Shown one piece after another: positions 1-6,235 of a DNA stretch of 13,457 bases (position 1 is its first letter; each line of letters opens with the position of its first letter). Both the position numbers and the translations under genes were made by a program. Under the pieces are notes generated by a model. That model was not told the DNA's origin, made no database searches, and was given only the letters and a program-made list of their open reading frames with translations. The stretch comes from JAVBKU01 sp031553875 (GTDB taxonomy: Bacteria > Bacteroidota > Bacteroidia > Bacteroidales > Rikenellaceae): the NCBI GenBank assembly GCA_031553875.1, contig JAVBKU010000017.1, positions 1 through 13,457 of the forward strand, given 5' to 3'.

Positions 1-162
1 CGACCTACTTTTAGCATTGCCCCAAAAGTAGGCAAAAGGTCTAGCCGCGTCTTCTGCCGGGGTCTCTTCCGGGAGCTTCCCTCGTTACACGATAACTGAG
101 GGTGATCTCCCTCACGAGACCTGTTTCCGGCAGAAGCCAGATGCGGCGGATTATTTTACTGT
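1..162 (+). repeat. Modular palindromic repeat, copy 1
   Basis: A 138-bp unit that recurs at 13314-13451 with three mismatches (positions 13, 113 and 123). Stem CCTACTTTT (4-12) pairs with AAAAGTAGG (24-32). A linker CAAAAGGTCTA follows, then nested helices: GCCGC (44-48) with GCGGC (143-147), CTTCTGCCGG (51-60) with CCGGCAGAAG (127-136), and GGTCTC (61-66) with GAGACC (116-121). Smaller CCCTC/GAGGG pairings lie inside. The tail GGATTATTTT (148-157) is shared with the other copies but lies outside the 138-bp match. It encodes no protein that I can recognise. The pairing is read directly from the sequence; its function is unknown. It could be a REP/MITE-like element or a structured RNA. Confidence 0.85.
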
Positions 163-324
163 TAAGTAAGTTGCTTTGATAAGCTACATTTATTCTCGCT
201 CCGTTGTAGTAAATTATATCCCAAATATAAATGGTACTGTTTTTGCCTTACATCCCAAAAGTGAGACTAACCATTAACCTCTATCATTATGAATCTAATG
301 TTTATCGCTAAATTACTCATTATT

Positions 325-912
325 ATGATCCATGAATTACCTGTCCTCCCGTACGCGCAGGACGCCCTCGCTCCGAGCATCAGCCTCGAAACAATGCAAT
401 ACCACTACGGTAAGCATCACCAGACCTACATCACCAATGTCAACAACATGGTCAAAGGCACTCCCTTCGAGGAGATGACCATGGAGCAGATCATGATGAA
501 GTCGGACGGTCCGCTGTTCAACAACGCCGCCCAGGCCTGGAATCACACCTTCTTCTTCCTCTCCCTCGCCCCCAAGGGCAAGGCGCAGGCACAGCCCGCG
601 GGCAAGTTGGCTGAGGCTATAAAGCGCGATTTTGGCAGCTTCGACGCCTTCAAGGAGCAATTCGCCAAGGCTTCGGTGGGCCTGTTCGGCTCGGGATGGG
701 CATGGCTGGTGAAGGACGCTTCGGGCAAACTGTCCATAGTGCAGGAATCGAACGCCGGCAACCCCAAGAAGAAAGGCCTCGAGCCCCTGCTCACCTGCGA
801 TGTGTGGGAACATGCCTACTATATCGATTACCGCAACCGCAGGGCCGATTTCCTCGCCTCGTTCTGGGATATCGTAGACTGGAAGACGGTCGAAGACAGG
901 TACGGTAAGTAA
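325..912 (+). CDS. sodB: Superoxide dismutase, Fe type
   Basis: Converts superoxide to hydrogen peroxide and oxygen in the cytoplasm. From the ATG at 325 the protein is 195 aa, normal for bacterial Fe-SOD, and opens with the family-typical MIHELPVLPY. The four expected metal ligands are present: His27 (YHYGKH), His74 (WNHTFF), Asp159 and His163 (DVWEHAYY). Gln70, four residues before His74, is the second-sphere glutamine position of Fe-type enzymes, so iron or cambialistic use is favoured over strict Mn use; this is inferred. An in-frame ATG at 289 would add 12 hydrophobic residues not seen in the family, so 325 is preferred. No strong Shine-Dalgarno and no exact TAnnTTTG box is visible upstream. 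It stands alone and ends at the hairpin at 942-974. Confidence 0.95.
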   Translation: MIHELPVLPYAQDALAPSISLETMQYHYGKHHQTYITNVNNMVKGTPFEEMTMEQIMMKSDGPLFNNAAQAWNHTFFFLSLAPKGKAQAQPAGKLAEAIKRDFGSFDAFKEQFAKASVGLFGSGWAWLVKDASGKLSIVQESNAGNPKKKGLEPLLTCDVWEHAYYIDYRNRRADFLASFWDIVDWKTVEDRYGK

Positions 913-941
913 TCCTGTTCGGATAAATTATCCCGACAAAA

Positions 942-974
942 AGAGGGCGGACACTTTCAAAGTGTCCGCCCTCT
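942..974. terminator. Bidirectional terminator between sodB and the DUF975 gene
   Basis: A near-perfect inverted repeat: AGAGGGCGGACACTTT (942-957) pairs with AAAGTGTCCGCCCTCT (959-974). On the plus strand it is followed by CTTTATT, and on the minus strand by CTTTTTG. It lies between two convergent genes and can serve both. Only the innermost few pairs would open to form a loop. Confidence 0.85.
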
Positions 975-997
975 CTTTATTAATGCCCCGGGAAGCG

Positions 998-1645
998 TTA
1001 GGCTATGGTAGTCTTAACGGCGTAGGGGGAGTTCTTCTTGAGATCTTCGTAGAAGGCGGCCTGGGCGGTCTCCGCGTAGGGGACCAACCAGAGGAAACCG
1101 ATGCCGGCTGTAAGGCACGCCAGAAGGATCCAACCGATAAAACTCAGATGGAGCATGAAGAGGTCCATCTTGCGGCCGGCCATCATAGCTTCGCTCATGC
1201 GGATCGCTTCGCGCGCCTCTACGTTAGGGTTGTCCCTCATGATGAAGAAGGTCATGGAGTAGGCGTAGCCCTTAATGATGCCGGGGATGACAAGCAGGAG
1301 CATCCACAGGATTGTGAAGATACTTACGAGCAACATCCCCAGGATGTAATCTAAGTACCTGCTATAAGGTTCGAAGAGGGTTTCCGCGCGGGGCTCAAAC
1401 GTACGGACTATGTCGAGGCACATGAAATAGAACCCCAGCAACAATGGGAAAACTGCAAGGACAAACACTATTCCAATATATGGGATCATACTGGCGAGAG
1501 TATATGCCGCAGATGCTGCGAGGCCGGCCAGTACCATAGTCGTCCAGTTGCCTTTAAGCGCTACCAGAGCCTGCGCCCTAAGTTCCGAGCTTTTTTTGAA
1601 TTTGGCCATGGCCTGGTCTTTTAATTCTTCGGTCTTGTTTTCCAT
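998..1645 (-). CDS. DUF975 family integral membrane protein
   Basis: A 215-aa protein with a charged N-terminus (1-33) holding the family-type LRAQALVALKGNW stretch, then hydrophobic segments at about 34-53, 54-80, 100-137 and 162-190. The motifs IPGIIKGYAYSM (120-131), a DNPNVEAREAI stretch (138-148) and LSFIGW...GIGFLWLVPY (167-190) are typical of DUF975 (YckC/DUF975-like membrane proteins). The biochemical role of the family is not established, and no catalytic residues are apparent. It is convergent with sodB and shares its terminator. The start gives MENKTEEL and is preceded by an A/T-rich leader rather than a Shine-Dalgarno site. I found no exact TAnnTTTG promoter in the 300 bases upstream. 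The family call is from recognised motifs; the function is unknown. Confidence 0.85.
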   Translation of the reverse strand: MENKTEELKDQAMAKFKKSSELRAQALVALKGNWTTMVLAGLAASAAYTLASMIPYIGIVFVLAVFPLLLGFYFMCLDIVRTFEPRAETLFEPYSRYLDYILGMLLVSIFTILWMLLLVIPGIIKGYAYSMTFFIMRDNPNVEAREAIRMSEAMMAGRKMDLFMLHLSFIGWILLACLTAGIGFLWLVPYAETAQAAFYEDLKKNSPYAVKTTIA

Positions 1646-1960
1646 AAGATTATTTTTGAGGTTTGATAAATTTATATAAACTCTTTAATCGTTCCCGGTG
1701 AAAGTCGGTTTGATGCGCCTGTGGGATTGTGTCGCTACAGCCAAGTGGCGCAGTCTCACACAGTTGCTGCGGCATAACATGATCTCAAGGTAGTAAAAAA
1801 GGGAGAGAAAACAAAGGGTTTTGGAGGTTTTATATTAAAACTCAGGGGCTAATATACGATTTGCAATAGTTTCTTTCACCTTCGGCAGAAGCGCAGATCG
1901 CGGCGGGTTATTTTGCTGTCCTTAATACTACGTCGAAGGGCACAATATGCCCAAAACACA
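1646..1960. other. Intergenic region upstream of the DUF975 gene
   Basis: No credible gene on either strand. It should hold the promoter of the DUF975 gene on the minus strand. Around 1716-1762 there is an imperfect inverted repeat (TGTGGGA...CGC against GCG...TCTCACACA), too weak to call a terminator or RNA. The segment 1881-1919 is a lone tail of the modular palindromic repeat and is listed separately. Confidence 0.5.
1881..1919 (+). repeat. Solo tail fragment of the modular palindromic repeat
   Basis: The segment reads TTCGGCAGAAGCGCAGATCG followed by CGGCGGGTTATTTTGCTGT. It aligns with bases 126-162 of copy 1 (CCGGCAGAAG...GCGGCGGATTATTTTACTGT) with a few substitutions and a small indel. 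The upstream CTACTTTT hairpin and the left arms of the nested palindrome are missing, so this looks like a degraded 3' end of the same element. Confidence 0.65.
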
Positions 1961-1987
1961 AAAGCCAACCGGGAACCGGTTGGCTTT
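1961..1987 (-). terminator. rpsT terminator
   Basis: A perfect 12-bp stem, AAAGCCAACCGG pairing with CCGGTTGGCTTT, with a 3-nt loop. On the minus strand it is followed by TTGTGTTTTG, a broken U-rich stretch. It lies 42 bases past the rpsT stop codon and fits a factor-independent terminator for the tRNA-Glu/rpsT unit. Confidence 0.85.
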
Positions 1988-2029
1988 CGCTTATCCATTC
2001 ATCAGCCGTTTAAGGCGTGCGCCTCTTAT

Positions 2030-2281
2030 TTAGAGGGCGTTCACGTGAAGCTGGAGGCCGCTCTTGAGGTTGCCTGCCTTGTTCTTGTGGATGATGTTAT
2101 TCTTAGCGAGCTTGTCGAGCATAGCGGTAACCTTGGGAAGGAGAGCCACAGCGGCGTCTTTCTCAGAAGTGTTGCGCAGAGCCTTGACAGCGTTGCGAGT
2201 CGTCTTGTGATAATACTTGTTCTGAACCTTGCGGGTTTCAGTCTGGCGTATTCTCTTTTTCGAAGATTTGTGGTTTGCCAT
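2030..2281 (-). CDS. rpsT: 30S ribosomal protein S20
   Basis: An 83-aa, very basic protein that binds 16S rRNA at the 5' domain and helps early assembly of the small subunit. The N-terminus MANHKSSKKRIRQTETR is the family signature, and the length matches the usual 83-90 aa. The remainder (NKYYHKTTRNAVKALR..., then LPKVTAMLDKLAKNNIIHKNKAGNLKSGL split over residues 48-76) follows the S20 helical pattern. It lies 26 nt downstream of tRNA-Glu on the same strand with no promoter or terminator between, so the two are probably one transcript from the promoter at 2427-2457. The gene ends 42 nt before a strong hairpin terminator. Confidence 0.97.
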   Translation of the reverse strand: MANHKSSKKRIRQTETRKVQNKYYHKTTRNAVKALRNTSEKDAAVALLPKVTAMLDKLAKNNIIHKNKAGNLKSGLQLHVNAL

Positions 2282-2307
2282 TGTTACGTTTCTGTAATGA
2301 ATTTTTG

Positions 2308-2379
2308 TAGCCCATAGGAGAGTCGAACTCCTCTTTTAAGAATGAAAATCTTACGTCCTAACCGATAGACGAATGGGCC
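2308..2379 (-). tRNA. tRNA-Glu (anticodon UUC)
   Basis: Read on the minus strand, the acceptor arm GGCCCAT pairs with ATGGGCT (one G-U at the end). The D arm contains GTCTATCGGTTAGGAC. The anticodon arm is TAAGA-TTTTCAT-TCTTA, which places TTC at 34-36. The T arm is AGGAG-TTCGACT-CTCCT. The discriminator base is A and the CCA end is not encoded. The length of 72 nt is normal. It is immediately upstream of rpsT. Confidence 0.96.
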
Positions 2380-2426
2380 ATTGTTTCCTTGCCGTCACTC
2401 CCTTGTTACAGGGGGATTCAGCGGTG

Positions 2427-2457
2427 CAAAGGTAGATAAAAAGTTTATATGTGCAAA
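2427..2457 (-). promoter_or_regulatory. Promoter of the tRNA-Glu/rpsT unit
   Basis: On the minus strand, TTTG at 2457-2454 is followed, after a 19-nt spacer, by TACCTTTG at 2434-2427. This matches the Bacteroidota housekeeping consensus (TTTG at -33, TAnnTTTG at -7). A start near 2420 would give a leader of about 40 nt before the tRNA. It lies just past the stop codon of the FecE-type gene, so the tRNA unit is independent of the transport operon. Confidence 0.85.
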
Positions 2458-2492
2458 TTTTCTGCGGAATAATTATTTCTTTTTCCCGAAAA

Positions 2493-3275
2493 TCATCTTT
2501 TTTTCATTCTCACCCCGCCGCTCCCGGCTTCGAACTCCAGGGAGGTGCCCTCGAAGATGCGCTGTATCCCGCCCGAATGCAGCATTTCGCCGGGGGTGCC
2601 GACGCTGATGCCGCCGTCGTGGAGCACGGCTATGCGGTCGGCGGTCTGGAGGGCGATGCTCAGGTCGTGCGTGGAGAAAAGTATCAGTTTGCCGCGCTCG
2701 TGGGAGAGGCGCTGGAGCAGGAGCGATATCTCGTACTTGTTGGGCATGTCGAGGTAGGCCGTGGGCTCGTCGAGCAGGATTATGGGCGTGTCCTGGGCCA
2801 GGGCGCGGGCGATCATCACCCTCTGCCGCTCGCCGTCGCTCAGGGTGGCCACGCTCTTCTCGGCGAAGGCGCTCATGCCCACCTGTTCGAGGGCTTCGGC
2901 TATCATCAGTATGTCGCGCGTGGAGAGGTAGCCGATCCAGTTGGTGTAGGGCGCGCGGCCGAGGCCGACCACGTCCCTGACTTTGAGATTCGACCCCCGC
3001 ACATCGTCGGTCGACACGAAGCTCACCTGCTCGGCCAGTTCGCGCCGGGTGAGGTCGTGAAGCGGCTTTCCGCCGATGCATACCTCGCCTTCAAGGGGCT
3101 TAAGCAGGCCCGCGATTATACGCAGGATAGTGCTCTTGCCCACGCCGTTGCGGCCCACGATGGCGGTGAATTCGCCCGGGTGGAACTCCAGCAGGGGCAC
3201 ATCGGAGAGCTGTTTGCCCTTGTATCCGCTACGCAGGCCGCTGAGGCGTATGTATGCCGTACTGGTGTCGCTCAT
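2493..3275 (-). CDS. ABC transporter ATPase, iron-siderophore/cobalamin (FecE/BtuD) type
   Basis: A 260-aa cytoplasmic ATPase that powers uptake through the FecCD-type permease encoded next to it. Walker A is GRNGVGKST (41-49), the signature is LSDGERQ (145-151), Walker B is IILLDE (165-170) followed by the D-loop PTAYLD, and the H-loop histidine is His203 in FSTHD. The usual Q-loop glutamine is missing: VSFVSTDD stands at about 84-91. Related Bacteroidota ATPases, as I recall them, also vary here. A basic C-terminal tail ends in MKKR. The start codon is 3 nt after the permease stop, so the two are translationally close. The substrate (iron-siderophore, haem or cobalamin) cannot be told from the sequence. 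It is the last gene of the operon, and no convincing terminator hairpin follows it. Confidence 0.93.
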   Translation of the reverse strand: MSDTSTAYIRLSGLRSGYKGKQLSDVPLLEFHPGEFTAIVGRNGVGKSTILRIIAGLLKPLEGEVCIGGKPLHDLTRRELAEQVSFVSTDDVRGSNLKVRDVVGLGRAPYTNWIGYLSTRDILMIAEALEQVGMSAFAEKSVATLSDGERQRVMIARALAQDTPIILLDEPTAYLDMPNKYEISLLLQRLSHERGKLILFSTHDLSIALQTADRIAVLHDGGISVGTPGEMLHSGGIQRIFEGTSLEFEAGSGGVRMKKR

Positions 3276-3278
3276 AGC

Positions 3279-4292
3279 TTAAAATATCTTGCGGTTGCGG
3301 ATTATAATGAGCACCACTATCGGTATACCGAACAGAGCGGTGATGGTGTTGATGGGCAGCACGGCCTCGGAGCCGGGGAGCTGGGCGATGATGTCGCACA
3401 GGAGCATCATAGCCGCCCCTATGAGCAGCGATCCGGGCAGGAGCACTTTGTGGTCGGCCTCCATGAATATCATCCTTGCCACGTGAGGCACGGCGATGCC
3501 GAGGAAACCGATAGGGCCGCAGAAGGCCGTGACCGTTCCCGCCAGGAGTATGGTGCTGGTGAACATCAGGGCGCGGGTGGTTATGACGTTGAGGCCCATC
3601 GTGCGGGCGTAGCCTTCGCCCAAAAGCAGCAGGTTGAGGGATTTTATCAGCATGACGGACAATAACAGGCCCGCCCCCACGCACACGGCCATCACCTTGA
3701 GCTGAGGCGCGGATACGCCCCCGAGGCTGCCCATAGTCCACACCACGAATGACTTCACCGCCGAATCGGGGCTGAGGAACTGCAATATTTCGACTACCGC
3801 CGTGGCGGCCGATCCGAACATCATACCCAGGATGAGCACGGCCATTATATCTTTTATCCTTATCGCTGCGGCCATGACCAGAGCCAGCACCAGCGCCGCT
3901 CCCGCCCATGCCGCCACAGCCACGCCCATCTCGCGCAGGATACCTCCCGCCGCTCCCACCGCAAGCATCGGCGCGCCCAACAGCAGCAACGACACCCCCA
4001 GACTTGCTCCCGAGCTGATACCCAGTACGTAAGGGCCGGCCAGTGGGTTGCGGAACATAGTCTGCATCTGAAGGCCGCTCACCGACAGGGCCATCCCTGC
4101 GAGCAGGGCCACGATGGCCTTGGGCAGGCGGAAGTCATGCACCAGCGTGCGGGAGACAGGGTCGCCTCCGCCTATCAGGGCATTCCAGACCTCCCCCGGC
4201 GACAGCCATACCGAGCCCAGCATGATGTCTGCCGTGAAAAACAGGGCGACTGCCACGCAGAGAGAGAAGAATATGAGTTTTTTTGACCTCAT
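3279..4292 (-). CDS. FecCD-family ABC transporter permease
   Basis: A 337-aa polytopic inner-membrane protein of the BtuC/FecCD type; two copies would form the import channel. Features in order: a first membrane helix (6-25), RLPKAI (55-60), the conserved block SGLQMQ...RNPLAGP...LGISSGA (72-96), a cytoplasmic coupling loop LGEGYARTMGLNV (224-236) that should touch the ATPase, and GPIGFLGIAVPHVARM (259-274). The length matches the family (about 330-350 aa). It lies 256 nt downstream of the binding-protein gene, an unusually wide gap filled by a palindromic repeat, and 3 nt upstream of the ATPase gene. An ATG at 4292 is preceded by TTTTCACCCCCGCCA, with no Shine-Dalgarno. It probably imports iron-siderophore, haem or vitamin B12; the substrate is unresolved. 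Confidence 0.94.
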   Translation of the reverse strand: MRSKKLIFFSLCVAVALFFTADIMLGSVWLSPGEVWNALIGGGDPVSRTLVHDFRLPKAIVALLAGMALSVSGLQMQTMFRNPLAGPYVLGISSGASLGVSLLLLGAPMLAVGAAGGILREMGVAVAAWAGAALVLALVMAAAIRIKDIMAVLILGMMFGSAATAVVEILQFLSPDSAVKSFVVWTMGSLGGVSAPQLKVMAVCVGAGLLLSVMLIKSLNLLLLGEGYARTMGLNVITTRALMFTSTILLAGTVTAFCGPIGFLGIAVPHVARMIFMEADHKVLLPGSLLIGAAMMLLCDIIAQLPGSEAVLPINTITALFGIPIVVLIIIRNRKIF

Positions 4293-4327
4293 TGGCGGGG
4301 GTGAAAATAATTAAAGGGTTCTTTAAT

Positions 4328-4520
4328 CTACTTTTGTCTTGATACAAAAGTAGCAAAAGATCAAGGCACTACGCTCCGGCTCCACCCGCTAAAATGTTTT
4401 CAGTTCGTTGGCGAACCGAAATTCCGCTTTGCTACAGTTTCGGCTTCGCCGGGCACTCCTGAAAACATAGCGTGTCCCGGAGCCTACGCTCAATGTGCCG
4501 GTTTATTTTTAAGTGTATAA
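4328..4520 (+). repeat. Modular palindromic repeat, variant copy inside the transport operon
   Basis: The architecture matches copy 1 but the arms differ. CTACTTTTGT (4328-4337) pairs with ACAAAAGTAG (4344-4353). CAAAAGATCAA follows. The closing helix is GGCAC (4365-4369) with GTGCC (4495-4499). Nested inside are GCTCCGG with CCGGAGC, CGCT...ATGTTTTCAG with CTGAAAACAT-AGCG, and GGCGAA-CCGAAA with TTTCGG-TTCGCC. The tail GGTTTATTTTTAAG follows the closing helix directly. It fills the 256-nt gap between the binding-protein and permease genes. The pairing is read from the sequence; a regulatory role is inferred. Confidence 0.8.
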
Positions 4521-4548
4521 TTGATTTGCTGTTTTGCAAATATAACTT

Positions 4549-5712
4549 TTATTCCAAATGGCGGAAATAATATAATTCGTGTCCGGGGATGGCTCCGGGG
4601 TGGAGGATTGAGATCATGTCGCGCAGGGCGATGTGGGGGTTGACCGTGCCGCCCTCCCAGAAGTCGCTCCCGCCCATGGGCGTACGGCGCAGGTTGTTGT
4701 TGAACACGCGGCCCTCTTTCACGGCTTTGATGGATGCGAAGCGGGGATTGTCGCGGGTCAACTCGGCAAGGGTGGTGGCGCTGCCCGGGTTGAGCCACAC
4801 GTCGGCTCTGGAGGCGTAAGTGTAGGCTGCCTCGGCGCTTATGGCGCGCGAACTTTCGGTGTCTTCGCCGCGGCACGCGTAGAGGCCTCCAGCGTCGTTA
4901 ATGAGCTGCACCATGTAATTGCGGTCGCCGGGGACGAACCACGAGTCTCTCCACGGAGCGTTGAGCATCACTTCGGGCTTTGCACCCGTTATTTCCACCC
5001 CCTCGCTCGCGGCCATATATTGCTCCATTATCGTGTCGAAAATCTTTATTGCCCGCTCCTCCTTACCCATCAAATAACCGAAGGGCACTATCCATTCGGC
5101 CCGGCCGAGGGGGGAGTTCTCCACGTAGTCACCCATGCAGAACACCTTAACGCCCATCTCCCGCAGGCGGTCGGAGAGCGATTTATTCTCGCCGTAGACG
5201 CCGTAGGTGAGCACGAGGTCGGGTTTGAGCGATAGTATCAGTTCGAAATTCATCGAGTGATCGTAGCCCACGTCTGCTATCTCTTTACGGCTTATAAGTT
5301 CGGCCACCGAGGGGGTTGAGATAAATCCCGTCCCCGACACGCCTTTTATGGCATCCTCGCTCCCGAGGGCCGCGATAAAGGCCACGAACGACGAAGACAT
5401 ACAGACGACCCTTTTAAGCGGAGCGGTCACGGTCACCCCGTCGAAGCCTTCGGGGGCTTCAGCGCCCGGATCGGCTATCAGGAGCGAGAACTCCACGGAG
5501 CGCGCGCCCTGCCACGGGTCGAATACCTTTAGAATCTTGCCCTGCGGGCATTTCAGAACTACAAATCCCGAAGCGAGGGAGGGTTTGTATAGGATGTCGC
5601 CGGTAGGTGCGCCGGCTTCGGTCGATGCGCCACGCTTTCCGCTACCGCAGGCGGCAAGGAGCAGACAGCAGGCGAGGGCCGCGAATATATGTGCGCGAGT
5701 GGGAAGTATCAT
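4549..5712 (-). CDS. Periplasmic substrate-binding lipoprotein of an iron/cobalamin-type ABC transporter
   Basis: A 387-aa protein. The N-terminus is a lipoprotein signal: basic start, hydrophobic core (9-21), and lipobox LAAC with Cys22. The residues after Cys are GSGKRG, not the acidic pattern linked to surface display in Bacteroidota, so inner-leaflet or periplasmic anchoring is inferred. Residues about 35-98 form an N-terminal extension. From about 99 (LKRVVCMSSSFVAFIAALG) it follows the Peripla_BP_2 (FepB/BtuF-like) fold, with ADVGYDHSMNFELILSLKPD, a GDYVENSPLGRAEW stretch and FGYLMGKEERA. Its ATG overlaps the stop of the upstream 111-aa gene (ATGA). It delivers ligand to the downstream permease. 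Ligand identity cannot be read; no TonB receptor gene is in the window to help. Confidence 0.92.
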   Translation of the reverse strand: MILPTRAHIFAALACCLLLAACGSGKRGASTEAGAPTGDILYKPSLASGFVVLKCPQGKILKVFDPWQGARSVEFSLLIADPGAEAPEGFDGVTVTAPLKRVVCMSSSFVAFIAALGSEDAIKGVSGTGFISTPSVAELISRKEIADVGYDHSMNFELILSLKPDLVLTYGVYGENKSLSDRLREMGVKVFCMGDYVENSPLGRAEWIVPFGYLMGKEERAIKIFDTIMEQYMAASEGVEITGAKPEVMLNAPWRDSWFVPGDRNYMVQLINDAGGLYACRGEDTESSRAISAEAAYTYASRADVWLNPGSATTLAELTRDNPRFASIKAVKEGRVFNNNLRRTPMGGSDFWEGGTVNPHIALRDMISILHPGAIPGHELYYFRHLE

Positions 5713-6044
5713 CGGCGCGATTGCTTGTCGTAGACGAAAAAGTCGATGCCCAGCATCACGAGAATGAAAAAGTAGGATATGGGGCCGCCGAGTATCACCG
5801 AAAATAGCAGGCAGAAGAGCAGGGCGTAGGTCACCGTGGTGAGCTTGCTCATGGGCGACAGCCTGCCGAAACTCATGACCTTGAGGAAGAAAGTCCTGCT
5901 GCCGGCCAACAGGTAGAGGGCTACGGCAAAGATGACGATACCCTTGCCCACGGGATAATAGGCCCGGGCGATGAGCGCTCCCAGCACCAGCGCGGCACCC
6001 ACGCAGAGGATGAACGATTTCTTGTCGGCGATGATCTTTTTCAT
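5709..6044 (-). CDS. Small four-helix membrane protein, first gene of the transport operon
   Basis: A 111-aa protein of unknown function. Hydrophobic segments lie at about 10-30, 33-55, 69-86 and 87-105, with short basic ends (MKKIIADKK; DKQSRR), so it is an inner-membrane protein with probably four helices. I recognise no domain. Its stop overlaps the binding-protein start by 4 nt, a sign of translational coupling and a possible role in the same uptake system. A TAnnTTTG box ends 5 nt before its ATG, which makes the transcript start nearly coincide with the start codon (see findings). The minus-strand reading frame stays open for 35 codons upstream to a TAA at 6152-6150, but contains no ATG. 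Confidence 0.8.
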   Translation of the reverse strand: MKKIIADKKSFILCVGAALVLGALIARAYYPVGKGIVIFAVALYLLAGSRTFFLKVMSFGRLSPMSKLTTVTYALLFCLLFSVILGGPISYFFILVMLGIDFFVYDKQSRR

Positions 6045-6049
6045 GAGGG

Positions 6050-6057
6050 CAAAGATA
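6050..6057 (-). promoter_or_regulatory. Putative -7 box of the transport operon
   Basis: On the minus strand TATCTTTG matches TAnnTTTG exactly. No TTG or TTTG is visible 19-21 nt upstream, so only half of the consensus is present. It is 5 nt from the ATG of the first gene. The call rests on the motif alone. Confidence 0.45.
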
Positions 6058-6186
6058 GGTTTTTTATCCTGAGTTTTCTCCGGGAGCCCGATAATTTCCC
6101 TGTCCAGGGTGGAGGTGAAACCGTACTGCGGGCCTGCGATCCCGTTGAATTAAGGCCCCTGTATGGGGACTTTGCGAAAATGTTTT

Positions 6187-6194
6187 TAACTTTG
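6187..6194 (+). promoter_or_regulatory. Putative -7 box of the aminotransferase gene
   Basis: TAACTTTG matches TAnnTTTG exactly and lies 41 nt before the ATG at 6236. A TTTG at 6171-6174 is too close (12-nt spacer) to be a normal -33 element. The box lies in the divergent region between the aminotransferase gene and the transport operon. Confidence 0.55.
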
Positions 6195-6235
6195 TAGCTT
6201 GAAATAGTTTGTACTAAAGCCAAACAGTAGTTTTT

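Noticed and set aside
289..324. Twelve-residue N-terminal extension of SodB as a signal peptide
   Set aside because: Homologues start at the M(x)HELP motif. The extension is short, has no cleavage site, and is better read as leader sequence.
337..813. A 158-codon minus-strand frame within sodB
   Set aside because: Antisense to a gene with all four metal ligands, and its composition is that of a shadow frame.
2451..3665. A 404-codon open frame on the plus strand
   Set aside because: It lies antisense to the ATPase and permease genes, which have complete family motifs. The translation is low-complexity and shows no domain.
6045..6235. Cobalamin riboswitch ahead of the transport operon
   Set aside because: I looked for the conserved B12-box core and a long structured leader and saw neither. 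The promoter box abuts the start codon.
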